DNA of 64,000 nt from Nocardia macrotermitis (GCF_009604405.1 NZ_WEGK01000003.1:558001-622000), one strand, 5' to 3'; counted from the stretch's first letter, positions 1 to 9,563 are shown. The notes: generated by a model not told the origin, from the letters alone. Made by a program: numbers and translations.

Positions 1-71
1 TGGCACCGCTCACCGATGCTGTCCAAGACAGAAAGCGCCGCGACGATGCCGAATCGGCATAGACTGCGGCC

Positions 72-986
72 GTGGATATCGTCGCCGCCTGCCGGGCGTT
101 CGTCTCGGTCAGCAGTCACGGCAGTTTCACCGCCGGTGCGGCCGCCGCACAGATCCCGCAGTCGGTCGCCAGCCGTCGCATCGCCGCGCTGGAACGACAT
201 TTCGGGGCTCGGCTGCTGGACCGGACCTCGCGCACCGCGACGCTCACCGCCTTCGGTCGCGACATGTTGCCCTCGGCCCGCCGCCTGGTCGAACTGACCG
301 AAGCGATGTGGGACGAGGCCGAACGTGCCCGCAGCCGCCCGTTCCGAATGGCGGTCCCGGCCCTTTGCGGCCCGCTTCCGCTGGCCCGCCTGGTCGCCGA
401 CGGCACCGCGCACGGCCTCACCCTCGACCTGCATCCCGCCGACCCGCGCGAACGCGCCGAACTGGTCCGCACCCAGGAGGTGCGCGCGGCCCTGATCGCG
501 GTGCCCGACGACCGCGCGGTCTGGCGAATCCCGTTGGGCCTGGCCGACACCGGCGGCCCGCACAGCACACCGCTCTACCTGGAAACCCTGCGCGCCGGCC
601 GCGCCGACCGTGACAGTCGCCGCCGCCGCGTCTGGATCCAGCCCGAGGACGACGTGCCACACATCCGCGACCGCATCATCCGCCTGCGCGACGCACTCGG
701 CCTGCAACCGATCCAGGTCGTCGTCGGCCCCGCACTGGTCACCGCCGCAGCCGCCGTCCTCGCCTCCGACGACCTCCTGCTCTGCTCACCCACCCAAGCC
801 GCCGAACTCGCCCTGAACTGGCGACCCATCGGCGAACTGACCCCGGCGCGCGGCTACGACCTCACCGCCGCCCACCCCGAAGACGCCGACCGCATCACCA
901 CCCTCCCTCACCGCGCAATCGCCCACTGCCTCGGCCAACTGCCCCCCGGCAACGAAACCCCGAACTCCGGCGGCACCCGACCATGA
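72..986 (+). CDS. LysR-family transcriptional regulator
   Basis: This 304-residue protein has the usual length and layout of a LysR regulator. A winged helix-turn-helix fills residues 1-60 (FTAGAAAAQIPQSVASRRIA, then LERHFGARLLDRTSR, the typical LysR recognition and wing segment). A divergent co-inducer-binding domain follows from about residue 90. The start is GTG at 72. No divergently transcribed partner is visible, because only 71 bases precede it, so its target is unknown. The next 160 bases are non-coding and lead into the tandem repeats. Family assignment is confident; effector and regulon are not inferable. Confidence 0.85.
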   Translation: MDIVAACRAFVSVSSHGSFTAGAAAAQIPQSVASRRIAALERHFGARLLDRTSRTATLTAFGRDMLPSARRLVELTEAMWDEAERARSRPFRMAVPALCGPLPLARLVADGTAHGLTLDLHPADPRERAELVRTQEVRAALIAVPDDRAVWRIPLGLADTGGPHSTPLYLETLRAGRADRDSRRRRVWIQPEDDVPHIRDRIIRLRDALGLQPIQVVVGPALVTAAAAVLASDDLLLCSPTQAAELALNWRPIGELTPARGYDLTAAHPEDADRITTLPHRAIAHCLGQLPPGNETPNSGGTRP

Positions 987-1150
987 GAGCAAGCGACACC
1001 TCCGCAGACGGCGCACACAAAGATTCACCGACTCCCGGCCACCGCCCGAGCATCGACGAATCCCGACCGCCCCACACCGGATGCCATCAGCACCAACTAC
1101 CGACCACTTCGCGCGCCAGCCCCCAAGATCTGGTTGGATCTGTAATTCAC

Positions 1151-1670
1151 TGTGCGGCAATAGAAAAGCCGTCATCCACCCACGATCCCGCCGCTCTGCT
1201 GCCGGACCACGTCGAAGCTGGGCGTATTGCACCGCCTGGCATAAACGGTGTGACGGTGAGAGCGGTTTGTGAGAAGTTTTGTGCGGCAATGGAGAAATCA
1301 TCGTTCACCCCGGGTACCGTCGAACTTCCGCCGGACCGCGTCGGGCCAGGCGTATTGCATCGCCTGGCGCAGTGCGATGTGAGGGTGCGAGTGGATCATG
1401 AGAAGTGTTGTGCAGCAATGGAAAAGTCATCGTCCACCCGTGATGCTGTTGACCTGCTGCCGGACCACTTCGGGGCCGGGCGCATAGCTGGCACAGATCG
1501 ATGTGACGGTGCAAGTGGATCGCGAGAAGTGTTGTGCGGCAATGGAAAAGTCATCGTCCATCCGCGATGCCGCCGACCTGTTGTCGGACCGCGCCGGGAC
1601 TGGGTGCATTACCTCGCCTGGCATAAATCGGTGTGACGGTGAGAGCAAATCGTTAGAAGGGTTGTGCGGC
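1151..1670. repeat. Four tandem ~129-bp repeats plus a partial fifth
   Basis: The landmark TGTGCGGCAAT (one copy TGTGCAGCAAT) recurs at 1151, 1280, 1409, 1533 and 1663, giving periods of 129, 129, 124 and 130 bp. Each unit continues with GAAAAGTCATCGTCCACC-like sequence, a GCCGGACCACGTCG-like block and a GTGTGACGGTGAGAGC-like tail. The fifth copy is cut off after GGCAATG, and its ATG is the start codon of the following serine hydrolase gene. Copies differ by scattered substitutions without a consistent reading frame, so the open frame running through them looks fortuitous. Function is unknown. Confidence 0.85.
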
Positions 1671-1671
1671 A

Positions 1672-2577
1672 ATGGGGATGACCACGGCGGTGCGGATGGC
1701 GCGGCGGGAGTTGGATGATGCCGGGCTGCGCGGGTCGATTCTGGTGCGGGATCTGGACAGTGGGGATGAGCTGGGGATCGATGCGGAGTTGGAGTGGCCG
1801 ATTGCCTCGCTGGTGAAGGTGCCGCTGGTGGTGGCGACATTGGAGCGGATCGGGCGCGGGGAGCTGGATCCGGCCGCGCCGATCACGGTGCGGCCGGGGG
1901 CGATCGCCACGCCGGGGCCGATCGGGGTGTCGAAATTCCGGCATCCCGCGACCATCGCGCTGGAGGACCTGCTGTATCTGAGCATCGCCCTGAGCGACAG
2001 CGCCGCGGCCGACGCGCTGTTCGCCCTGACGCCGCCCGCCGCCGTGGCCGCCGAACTGCGGCGACTCGGATTCGACGGCATCGCGGTGCGGCACCTCATG
2101 GACGATCTGACCCGCACTCCGGCCGAGGCGCTCGAGCAGGCCCAGGCGTATCTGGCGCACACCCTCGCCATCGAGGCGGCCACCGCCGGACACGGTCACC
2201 CGGTGCCGCAGCTGGACGTGGGCAGTGCGAACATCGGCTCGGCACGCGCCTTCGCCGACCTGCTACAGGGCCTGTGGCGACCCACCACCATCACCGAACC
2301 GACCGCCACTCGGACGCGAGAACTGATGGCGGACAACGTGATCCGCCATCGCCTTGCCCCGGACTTCAGCTCCGACGCCTCCCGCTGGTCCTCCAAGACC
2401 GGCTCCCTGCTGAACTTCCGGCACGAGGTCGGCGTCGTCGAGCACGCCGACGGACAAACCCTCGCCGTCGCGGTCCTGACCCAGTCCCGTGTCCCGGCGG
2501 TGGTGCAGCCCGGCGCGGAGGCGATCATGGCCAAAGCGGCGCGAATCATCCACAACGAGTTGAGAATTCGCCCCTGA
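1672..2577 (+). CDS. Class A beta-lactamase-like serine hydrolase
   Basis: The 301-residue product has the three landmark motifs of the class A beta-lactamase/penicillin-binding fold: S-x-x-K at SLVK 46-49 (nucleophile Ser46), an SDN-like triad SDS at 108-110, and KTG at 242-244. The length matches class A enzymes, but there is no signal peptide, so a cytoplasmic location or a non-penicillinase role is possible. The start could be ATG 1672 or ATG 1678; the first lies inside the last copy of the upstream tandem repeat. It converges with the next serine hydrolase, whose stop is 20 bases away. Whether it hydrolyses beta-lactams cannot be told from sequence. Confidence 0.8.
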   Translation: MGMTTAVRMARRELDDAGLRGSILVRDLDSGDELGIDAELEWPIASLVKVPLVVATLERIGRGELDPAAPITVRPGAIATPGPIGVSKFRHPATIALEDLLYLSIALSDSAAADALFALTPPAAVAAELRRLGFDGIAVRHLMDDLTRTPAEALEQAQAYLAHTLAIEAATAGHGHPVPQLDVGSANIGSARAFADLLQGLWRPTTITEPTATRTRELMADNVIRHRLAPDFSSDASRWSSKTGSLLNFRHEVGVVEHADGQTLAVAVLTQSRVPAVVQPGAEAIMAKAARIIHNELRIRP

Positions 2578-2596
2578 CCGGATTTCGGCCACCGAC

Positions 2597-3841
2597 TCAG
2601 AGAGTGAACACCGCGGCGTCCGAATGCCCTACGACCCGGGCGATCCGGGCGCACAACTCGACCGGCCGCTGAACGTCGGTGGACGCCTTACCGCTGGTCA
2701 GAATCGCCCCGGACAACCCCCGAGCCGGATCCGCCCAACCGTACTGCGTGGTCAAACCGCTTCGGCCGAAATGGGATTCGGTGTTCGGACCGAACTTCGA
2801 CCGCCGCCCGCCGAGTTCGTATCCGGCGCGGCTCACCTTGCCCGCGGCCCCGGGAATCCACTTCGCCGGCGCGACCGCCGCCCGGATGGTTTCGGGTTTC
2901 ATGACCCGAATGCCATCCAATTCGCCTCCACGCGTGAGGATTTCGTAGAACCGCGACAGCTCCGAAGCGGTGGTGACCAGATTGCCCGAGGGCAGCTCGG
3001 CGGTCAGGAAGTCGCGATTCTTCTCCGCCGACATCGGCCCGCTCAACGCCCCGCCGAGCGCCTTGTGCGCCAGGAACTTCATCACCGGCGACGGTTTCGG
3101 CCCCGTCTTGACACTCGGCACGACGCGCTCGACATCCTCGGCCCGCACCCCGAAACTCGTCCACCGGAAACCCAGCGGGTCCAGGATCTGCTCGGCCAGA
3201 TGATCGCGCATCCGCTTGCCCGTGAGCCGCTGCACCAGCATCCGCTGGATCAGCCCGGCGGTCATCGCGTGGTAGACCCGGAACCGCCCCCGCGGCCACG
3301 CCGGTGTCAGATCGGCCAGCGCCCGCGCCGCCAGCTCGTCGTCCACGACCAGCTCGAAACCCCGGTACGGCCCGGTCACGAACGGCACACCGGCCGCGTG
3401 GGACAGCACGTCACCGATGGTGATCGCCGCTTTACCGTGCGCGGCGAACTCCGGAACGTACCGGGCCACCTCGTCCTCGTACGCGAAATACCCCTGCTCG
3501 ATGAGCATGGCCATGACCGCCGCGGCCACACCCTTCGCGGTGGAGAATCCGCAGAACGGCATATCCGGGGTCAGCAGCACTTTCTCGGCGGCGGGATCGT
3601 CACCGGGCGCATTCCCCCAGCCGTGCCCGATCGCGCGATCGAGCACGACCCGCCCGTTCCGCCGCAGACACACCTGAATCGCCGGAGTGGTACCCAGCCG
3701 ATACCACTCCCGCACCGACTCCCAGATCGCCTCGACCTGCGCCCTGCTCAACCCGGCAGCGCCCGGGTCGTCCTCGTCACCGATCGTGGTCACCGCATCC
3801 ACATCCTCGGCAACGCTCACCAGCATCGTGGGTGTGCTCAT
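2597..3841 (-). CDS. Beta-lactamase/EstB-type serine hydrolase
   Basis: This 414-residue protein belongs to the class C beta-lactamase/esterase family (Pfam Beta-lactamase). The nucleophile motif S-x-x-K is STAK within FCGFSTAKG near residue 100, and the Tyr motif is YHAMTAG (Y-x-N replaced by Y-x-A) near residue 195. No signal peptide is present. Such proteins in actinobacteria usually act as esterases or lipid hydrolases; LipL- and LipE-like enzymes of mycobacteria are the same family. It is not related in sequence to the neighbouring class A-like enzyme. Substrate unknown. Confidence 0.8.
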   Translation of the reverse strand: MSTPTMLVSVAEDVDAVTTIGDEDDPGAAGLSRAQVEAIWESVREWYRLGTTPAIQVCLRRNGRVVLDRAIGHGWGNAPGDDPAAEKVLLTPDMPFCGFSTAKGVAAAVMAMLIEQGYFAYEDEVARYVPEFAAHGKAAITIGDVLSHAAGVPFVTGPYRGFELVVDDELAARALADLTPAWPRGRFRVYHAMTAGLIQRMLVQRLTGKRMRDHLAEQILDPLGFRWTSFGVRAEDVERVVPSVKTGPKPSPVMKFLAHKALGGALSGPMSAEKNRDFLTAELPSGNLVTTASELSRFYEILTRGGELDGIRVMKPETIRAAVAPAKWIPGAAGKVSRAGYELGGRRSKFGPNTESHFGRSGLTTQYGWADPARGLSGAILTSGKASTDVQRPVELCARIARVVGHSDAAVFTL

Positions 3842-3999
3842 CCGGCCAGCATAGGTCGGCCGATGAGCACATCACCCTACGGATTCCCGTGGGCGGTCGA
3901 TCGCGGTCTGCGCCTGTATTCGTAATACGTTGCCCCACAAGCTATATGGCGGTACTCGATCATCGTGTGAACGCCGGGAACCCGCCATAGGGACCGCGT

Positions 4000-4245
4000 A
4001 CGAGATCATGCGTGGGGTGCCGCCCCGCGCAGCGACGTCGAATGCCTCCCGGTTGTGATCGCCGAGCCGGGTGCGCCGGGCCTCGTGCGGAGTCCGGCGC
4101 TTCCTACCGTCCTCGCGGTATCGCACGACGATCCTGTGATCGCGGGAGAACCTGCTGTGATCGCGCCCGGGATCATGTGCCGAGGCGCCGCCCCGTACCT
4201 GAGGGTGTCGAATGCCGCCGGGCTTCCCTGCGGAGCCCGGCGCTT
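4000..4245. repeat. Imperfectly duplicated intergenic segment with hairpins
   Basis: The 414-base gap between the serine hydrolase and metY contains two diverged copies of one module. Each has a GCCGCCCCG block, then GTCGAATGCC, then an inverted repeat. Copy 1 has its hairpin around 4074-4103 (stem GCGCCGG/TCCGGCGC). Copy 2 has GCCGGGC at 4217-4223 pairing with GCCCGGC at 4235-4241. The second hairpin lies 15 bases beyond the metY stop and could end its transcription, although no T-run follows. No gene is visible here. Confidence 0.55.
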
Positions 4246-4255
4246 CGTGTCGTCC

Positions 4256-5599
4256 TCAGACCGCGGCGAACCCGGCCCGCAGGTCGGCGAGGATGTCCTC
4301 GATCCCCTCGACGCCGACCGCCAGACGCACCAGCCCCGGGGTGACGCCCGCGGCGAGCTGCTCCTCGGGGGTCAGCTGCGAGTGGGTGGTCGAGGCCGGG
4401 TGGATCACCAGCGAACGCACGTCACCGATGTTGGCGACGTGGCTGTGCAGGGTCAGCGCCTCCACGAAACGCTTCCCGGCGTCCACGCCACCGGCCAGCT
4501 CGAAGCCGATGATCGCGCTGGTTCCCTTGGGGGCCAACTGCTTTCCGCGCTCGTACCACGGCGAGGAGGGCAGGCCCGCGTACGCGACCGAGGTGACTTC
4601 CGAACGCTCGGAAAGGAATTCGGCGACCGCCTGGGCGTTCTGCACGTGCCGCTCGACGCGCAGGCTCAGCGTCTCGAGCCCCTGACTGATCAGGAACGCG
4701 TTGAACGGCGCGACGGCCGAACCCAGGTCGCGCAGCAGCTGCACGCGAGCCTTGAGCGCGTACGCCGGAGCGCCCAGATCCGCGTAGACCACGCCGTGGT
4801 AGCTGGCATCCGCCTCCACGAAGCCCGGGAAACGCGGCTTACCGTCGGCATCGGTCACGGTCCAGTCGAACGTGCCGCCGTCGACGATCACACCCGCGAT
4901 CGCGGTGCCGTGGCCGCCCAGGTACTTGGTCGCCGAATGCACCACGATATCCGCGCCGTGCCGCAGCGGCTGGATCAAATACGGTGTGGGAACGGTGTTG
5001 TCGACGATCAGCGGCACCCCGGCGGTGTGCGCGACCTCGGCGATACCGGGGATGTCCAGGATGTGGTTCTGCGGGTTGGAGACCGTCTCGCCGTAGAGCG
5101 CCTTGGTGTTCGGGCGGATCGCCGCGCGCCACTGCTCGAGATCGTCCGGGTCCTCGACGAAGTCGACGGTGATGCCGAGCTTGGGCAGCGTGTAGTGGAA
5201 CAGGTTGTAGGTGCCGCCGTACAGCCGCGGGCTGGACACGATGTGGTCACCGGCCCCGGCGATGTTCAGCAGCGCGAACGTCTCCGCGGCCTGACCCGAG
5301 GACAGCAGCAGCGCGGCCACACCACCCTCGAGCGCGGCGATCCGCTGCTCCACCGCGTCCTGGGTGGGGTTGGCGATGCGGGTGTAGATGTTGCCGGGCT
5401 CGGCCAGACCGAACAGCGCCGCCGCGTGCGCGGTGTCGCGGAAGGTGTAGGAGGTGGTCTGGTAGATCGGCAGCGCGCGGGCGTTGGTGGTCCCGTCCGG
5501 CGCCTGCCCCACATGGATCTGCTTGGTCTCGAAACTCCAAGCGGCAGTGGGGTCTTCGGGCGTGGTCGAATCGGGCTGAGGAGACTCGTTGGCGGTCAT
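4256..5599 (-). CDS. metY: O-acetylhomoserine aminocarboxypropyltransferase
   Basis: This 447-residue PLP enzyme makes homocysteine from O-acetylhomoserine and sulfide in the cytoplasm (direct sulfhydrylation). The Cys/Met metabolism PLP fold is clear: IYQTTSY near residues 45-51, SSGQAAE at 100-106, SNPQNHILDIP near 174, and the PLP-binding lysine in HSATKYLGGHG (Lys225). The ATG at 5599 is preferred; the frame stays open further upstream but carries no homology there. The usual partner metX is not adjacent. A perfect dyad 40 bases upstream suggests a regulated promoter. Length and motifs fit MetY rather than cystathionine gamma-synthase. Confidence 0.93.
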   Translation of the reverse strand: MTANESPQPDSTTPEDPTAAWSFETKQIHVGQAPDGTTNARALPIYQTTSYTFRDTAHAAALFGLAEPGNIYTRIANPTQDAVEQRIAALEGGVAALLLSSGQAAETFALLNIAGAGDHIVSSPRLYGGTYNLFHYTLPKLGITVDFVEDPDDLEQWRAAIRPNTKALYGETVSNPQNHILDIPGIAEVAHTAGVPLIVDNTVPTPYLIQPLRHGADIVVHSATKYLGGHGTAIAGVIVDGGTFDWTVTDADGKPRFPGFVEADASYHGVVYADLGAPAYALKARVQLLRDLGSAVAPFNAFLISQGLETLSLRVERHVQNAQAVAEFLSERSEVTSVAYAGLPSSPWYERGKQLAPKGTSAIIGFELAGGVDAGKRFVEALTLHSHVANIGDVRSLVIHPASTTHSQLTPEEQLAAGVTPGLVRLAVGVEGIEDILADLRAGFAAV

Positions 5600-5638
5600 T
5601 CGGCAACGGTAGAAATGATGCTCCCGCCAGGAAATATT

Positions 5639-5653
5639 TTCACGCTGCGTGAA
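5639..5653 (-). promoter_or_regulatory. Candidate operator upstream of metY
   Basis: TTCACG-CTG-CGTGAA is a perfect 6-3-6 inverted repeat in the 101-base gap between metY and the solute-binding protein gene, beside an unusually AT-rich stretch (AAATATTTT, 5632-5640). Its place 40-54 bases ahead of the metY start codon fits a transcription-factor site at the promoter. The regulator is not identifiable from the sequence. Confidence 0.45.
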
Positions 5654-5700
5654 TCCAACGGTGGCCGCGAACTTCGGGCGTCCACCGCCGGAACGCGCCG

Positions 5701-6552
5701 TCAGTACCGGTTCACGGTGGGCGGCGCGGGGATCGGGAAGTCCGGGCCGAGATTCTTGCTCAGCGCGGTCTGCCACGGCTTGGCCGGATCGTTCAGCATC
5801 GCGCTGATCGCGTCGTCGATCTTGTTGCGAGATTCGTTGTCGCCCTTGCGTAATCCGATGCCGTAGAGCTCCTGCACCGGCTTGCCGTCGAGGGTGATCG
5901 GGCCGAGCAGTTTCAGCAGCCGGGGCGAGCGCGCCTGGTAACCCGCCAGGATGATGTCGTCGGTGGTGACCGCGTCCACCATCCGGCTCTGCAACGCCTC
6001 AACACACAGCGAATACGTATCGTACTCAATGAGTTTCACACCATGCGGGAATTCCCGCTTCACCTGGTCGACGGTGGTGGACCCCGCGACCGTGCACAGC
6101 GTGCTGCCCGTGGGCAGCGAGTTCGGATCGTGGATGCTGGTGTTGTCCGCCCGCACCAGCAGCCCCTGATGCGCGACGAAGTACGGCCCGGCGAAATCGA
6201 CCTGCTGCTTGCGCTGATCGGTGATCGAATACGAGGCCACCACCATGTCGACCTGCCCGCTCTGGATCAGCCGCTCGCGCTGGGCCGAGGGCGCCTCCTT
6301 GAACGTGATGTGCTGCGGCGCGACCCCCAGCTTCCCCGCGACGTACGTCGCGACGTCCACGTCGAACCCGGAGAACGTGCCGTCCCGGTTCTGCAACCCC
6401 ATCCCGGGCTGATCGAATTTGATACCGACGGTGAGCTTTCCGGCCGCGGCGTCCTGAACGGCGGTTCTGGGACTGCCCGAGCCGCATCCGCTCGCCACGA
6501 CCGTGAGTACCAGAACGCCGATGCCGAGGCGCAGTGCCCGGGTGAACCTCAT
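5701..6552 (-). CDS. GluB-like amino-acid ABC transporter lipoprotein
   Basis: The 283-residue product is an extracytoplasmic solute-binding protein of the polar amino acid family (SBP_bac_3). It starts at ATG 6552 behind an AGAGAGG ribosome site. It has a lipoprotein signal with lipobox VASGC (Cys23). The body contains the family signature GFDVDVATYVAGKLG and SYSITDQRKQQVDFAGPY. In corynebacteria and rhodococci the glutamate importer gluABCD lies near miaB; here only the binding protein is present in that position and no permease or ATPase gene adjoins it, so it must work with components encoded elsewhere or have another role. Confidence 0.85.
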   Translation of the reverse strand: MRFTRALRLGIGVLVLTVVASGCGSGSPRTAVQDAAAGKLTVGIKFDQPGMGLQNRDGTFSGFDVDVATYVAGKLGVAPQHITFKEAPSAQRERLIQSGQVDMVVASYSITDQRKQQVDFAGPYFVAHQGLLVRADNTSIHDPNSLPTGSTLCTVAGSTTVDQVKREFPHGVKLIEYDTYSLCVEALQSRMVDAVTTDDIILAGYQARSPRLLKLLGPITLDGKPVQELYGIGLRKGDNESRNKIDDAISAMLNDPAKPWQTALSKNLGPDFPIPAPPTVNRY

Positions 6553-6740
6553 CGAATGCCCTCTCTGCCGAACGACGGACCGTGCTGAATGCGGATCGGT
6601 GGCATTCCCAGTGTGCGGCAACGCCGGTCGATGCCTGAGGATCTTGCCCGGAATGCCCGCGGCGCGCCGGACCGCCGCCCGGCCGGTCGCGCCGGGGAAC
6701 GGCCCGATCCGGATTTGCGTCCTACCGATACCCTGGACGG

Positions 6741-8303
6741 GTGAATTCGTCGATGCAGGTGGCAGCCGGTGCCGCGGGAGGAGCGGTGGCCGCCGCGGAC
6801 GCGACCCGTACCTACGAGGTGCGCACGTACGGGTGCCAGATGAACGTGCACGACTCCGAGCGGCTCTCGGGCCTGCTCGAAGACGCCGGATATCATCGCG
6901 CCGCACCCGGTGCGACCGCGGATCTGGTCGTGTTCAACACCTGCGCCGTGCGGGAGAACGCGGACAACAAGCTCTACGGCACGCTCGGGCATCTGGCCCC
7001 GATCAAGGCCGACCGGCCGGGTATGCAGATCGCCGTCGGCGGCTGCCTGGCGCAGAAGGATCGCGACACCGTGCTGCGTCGCGCGCCGTGGGTGGACGTG
7101 GTGTTCGGCACGCACAACATCGGCTCGCTGCCGGTGCTGCTCGAACGCGCCCGGCACAACGAGCAGGCCCAGGTCGAGATCCTCGAATCGCTCGAGGCGT
7201 TCCCCTCGACGCTGCCCGCCAAGCGCGAGTCGGCGTACGCGGGCTGGGTGTCGATCTCGGTGGGCTGCAACAACACCTGCACCTTCTGCATCGTGCCGTC
7301 GCTGCGTGGCAAGGAGGTGGACCGGCGGCCCGGCGATGTGCTCGCCGAGGTACAGGCGCTGGTCGATCAGGGCGTGCTCGAGGTGACGTTGCTCGGGCAG
7401 AACGTCAATTCCTACGGGGTGAATTTCGCGGATCCGGAGGAGCCTCGCGATCGGGGTGCGTTCGCGCAGTTGCTGCGGGCGTGCGGGCGGATCGAGGGGC
7501 TCGAGCGGGTCCGGTTCACCTCGCCGCATCCGGCCGAATTCACCGACGACGTCATCGAGGCGATGGCGCAGACCCCGAACGTGTGCCCGCAGCTGCACAT
7601 GCCGCTGCAATCGGGTTCGGACCGGGTGCTCAAGGCGATGCGGCGGTCGTACCGTTCGGCGCGCTACCTGGGCATCATCGAGAAGGTGCGGGCCGCGATG
7701 CCGCACGCCGCGATCACCACCGACATCATCGTGGGTTTCCCGGGGGAGACCGAAGAGGACTTCCAGCAGACCCTGGACGTGGTGCGCCAGGCGCGGTTCA
7801 CCAGCGCGTTCACCTTCCAGTACTCGATCCGTCCGGGGACGCCCGCGGCCACCATGGCAGATCAGGTGCCCAAGGCGGTGGTGCAGGAGCGGTACGACCG
7901 GCTCATCGCGTTGCAGGAGGAGATCTCGCTCGAGGCGAACCGGGCGTTGCTCGGGACCGAGGTCGAACTGCTGGTCGCCGAGGGCGCGGGCAAGAAGAAC
8001 GCCGCCACCGCCCGGATGAGCGGCCGGGCCCGCGACGGACGGCTCGTACACTTCCGCCCGCCGGAGCAGAACACCATCCGCCCCGGTGACATCGTGCGCG
8101 TCGTCCTGACCGAGGCCGCGCCGCACCACCTCATCGCCGACGGTGAGATCCGCGAGCACCGCCGCACCCGCGCAGGCGATTCGCACGAGCGCGGTATCAC
8201 GCCCAAGACCGCCCCGATCGGCGTCGGACTCGGCCTGCCCCAGATCGGCGCACCCGAACCACAGCCTGCCGCCGCGGCGTGCGGGTCCGGCTGCGAGGTG
8301 TGA
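6741..8303 (+). CDS. miaB: tRNA-2-methylthio-N6-isopentenyladenosine synthase
   Basis: MiaB is a radical-SAM methylthiotransferase that adds the 2-methylthio group to i6A37 of tRNAs, downstream of MiaA. The 520-residue protein shows the N-terminal cluster-binding cysteines (Cys32 in YGCQMN, Cys68, Cys102) and the radical-SAM motif C176-NNT-C180-TF-C183. The expected C-terminal TRAM domain spans roughly residues 400-465. The start is GTG 6741, with ATG 6753 as an alternative; residues 1-22 are poorly conserved. miaA lies 4 kb downstream in the same direction. The C-terminal tail (CGSGCEV) is partly duplicated just after the stop. Confidence 0.96.
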   Translation: MNSSMQVAAGAAGGAVAAADATRTYEVRTYGCQMNVHDSERLSGLLEDAGYHRAAPGATADLVVFNTCAVRENADNKLYGTLGHLAPIKADRPGMQIAVGGCLAQKDRDTVLRRAPWVDVVFGTHNIGSLPVLLERARHNEQAQVEILESLEAFPSTLPAKRESAYAGWVSISVGCNNTCTFCIVPSLRGKEVDRRPGDVLAEVQALVDQGVLEVTLLGQNVNSYGVNFADPEEPRDRGAFAQLLRACGRIEGLERVRFTSPHPAEFTDDVIEAMAQTPNVCPQLHMPLQSGSDRVLKAMRRSYRSARYLGIIEKVRAAMPHAAITTDIIVGFPGETEEDFQQTLDVVRQARFTSAFTFQYSIRPGTPAATMADQVPKAVVQERYDRLIALQEEISLEANRALLGTEVELLVAEGAGKKNAATARMSGRARDGRLVHFRPPEQNTIRPGDIVRVVLTEAAPHHLIADGEIREHRRTRAGDSHERGITPKTAPIGVGLGLPQIGAPEPQPAAAACGSGCEV

Positions 8304-8550
8304 CGGTCGATCCGCGCCCGCCGCTAAGGATGGCTGCGAGGTGTGATTCCCGGTCGCGTGTCCGTCGCTGCGGCGTGCAGGTCCTGTGGCGCGGGTGACC
8401 ACCGGTCGCGTGCTTGCGGTGGGGTCGTGTCCGGTCGGAGGTGCCATCCCGGTCGCGTGCTCGCTGTGGGGTGTGTCCGATCGGAAGTGCGACCACCGGT
8501 CGCATGCTCGCCGTGGGGTACGTGTCCGATCTGGGGGGCGATCAACGGTC
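8289..8550. repeat. miaB-end duplication and 47-52-bp tandem repeats
   Basis: The last 15 bases of miaB (GGCTGCGAGGTGTGA, 8289-8303) recur exactly at 8332-8346. They are followed by imperfect tandem units starting CGGTCGCGTG at 8351, 8403, 8450 and 8497, with a fifth truncated start at 8546 (periods 52, 47, 47, 49). Each unit carries a GTGGGGT-GTGTCCG-TCGGA core. The region has no convincing gene and separates miaB from the next membrane protein gene. Confidence 0.75.
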
Positions 8551-8703
8551 TGCGGCGCGCTAATACGACGTCGGGTCGTAGTGCGCTGACGTCGAGTCGT
8601 AGGGTGGGAGCGTGACTCGGTGGCGACGGTCGGAGGTTCGGCCAGAGGTGATGCGGCGGCCGGATCATCCCAGCGCAGAACCGCGACCAGTGGTGGAGAA
8701 CTG

Positions 8704-9534
8704 ATGCTCGAACGTCCCGAAGACGAATCCCGGCCGGATGGGATCACCCCGGCCGGTCCCGGCGCGTCCGGCGATCGAACATCCGAGCCTGTCGCGAGGG
8801 GTGGCGATGCCGGTCGATCGGATACCGAAGACGTTGTGCCGCAAGAGAATTCGGCCGAGTCGGGCGCTGCCGCGGAACCGGAAGCCGGTGCCGACACCGC
8901 GCCCGAGAGCAGCGATTCCCAGTCGAACGAGGAGCAGATGAACCCCGAGCAGACGCAGGTCTTCGAGTCCTATCACGACGATCTGGAGGCGGTCGAACGC
9001 AAGATCGCCGGGGAGATCGATCCCGGCTACCGCGCGATGGTGGTCGCGGCGGCGGTCTTCGTGCTGCTGCTGACCCTGATCCTGCCGCATACCGGGCACA
9101 CCCGCGGGATGGACATCCTGCTGTTCGACCACACGGCCGTCGCCGACCACATCGGGCTGCCCTCGCGGGTGTTCCAGTGGTTCGTGCTGATCTTCGGCAT
9201 CGGCTTCTCATCGCTGGCCCTGCTCACCCGACGCTGGGCACTGGCCTGGATCGCGGTCGCGGGTTCCGCGGTCGGCAGCGTCTTCGGCGTGCTGTCCATC
9301 TGGCATCGCCAGACCCCGGAACTGGGCAACTACCACGGCGCCGGACCGTCGTTCGGCCTGATCCTGGGCGCGATCGCGATGATCGTGCTCACCTTCCACT
9401 GGCTCAAGGTGGTCTGGAGCCGCACCGCGGTCCAACTCGAGGCCGAGGAACAGCGCCGCCTCGCCGCCGCCGAGGAAGAGGAGCGCAGCCGCCGCTGGCT
9501 GCGCGGCGAGGACGACGCGGACACCGGCAAGTAG
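8704..9534 (+). CDS. Rv2732c-like integral membrane protein
   Basis: This 276-residue protein has a long acidic, low-complexity N-terminus (to about residue 90), four hydrophobic membrane segments (AMVVAAAVFVLLLTLIL; WFVLIFGIGFSSLALL; IAVAGSAVGSVFGVLSI; LILGAIAMIVLTFHWL) and a charged coiled-coil-like C-terminus rich in Glu and Arg. Its position directly after miaB matches the Rv2732c protein of mycobacteria. ATG 8704 is chosen because GGAG stands 5 bases before it; a GTG at 8620 in the same frame lacks such a site. Function is unknown. It is convergent with the DUF349 gene, 29 bases apart. Confidence 0.8.
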   Translation: MLERPEDESRPDGITPAGPGASGDRTSEPVARGGDAGRSDTEDVVPQENSAESGAAAEPEAGADTAPESSDSQSNEEQMNPEQTQVFESYHDDLEAVERKIAGEIDPGYRAMVVAAAVFVLLLTLILPHTGHTRGMDILLFDHTAVADHIGLPSRVFQWFVLIFGIGFSSLALLTRRWALAWIAVAGSAVGSVFGVLSIWHRQTPELGNYHGAGPSFGLILGAIAMIVLTFHWLKVVWSRTAVQLEAEEQRRLAAAEEEERSRRWLRGEDDADTGK

Positions 9535-9563
9535 CCCGCGTCAGCGCCGCGGCATATCCATGC

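Noticed and set aside
983..1636. A 217-codon plus-strand frame through the 129-bp repeats
   Set aside because: Repeat periods of 129, 129, 124 and 130 bases shift the frame between units, so the peptide does not repeat consistently. No ribosome site.
4055..5866. A 603-codon plus-strand frame opposite metY
   Set aside because: It is antisense to metY, whose PLP motifs and length are complete. The composition is that of a shadow frame.
6549..8897. A 782-codon minus-strand frame opposite miaB
   Set aside because: It is antisense to an unmistakable miaB and has the Arg/His/Gly-rich composition typical of shadow frames in high-GC DNA.
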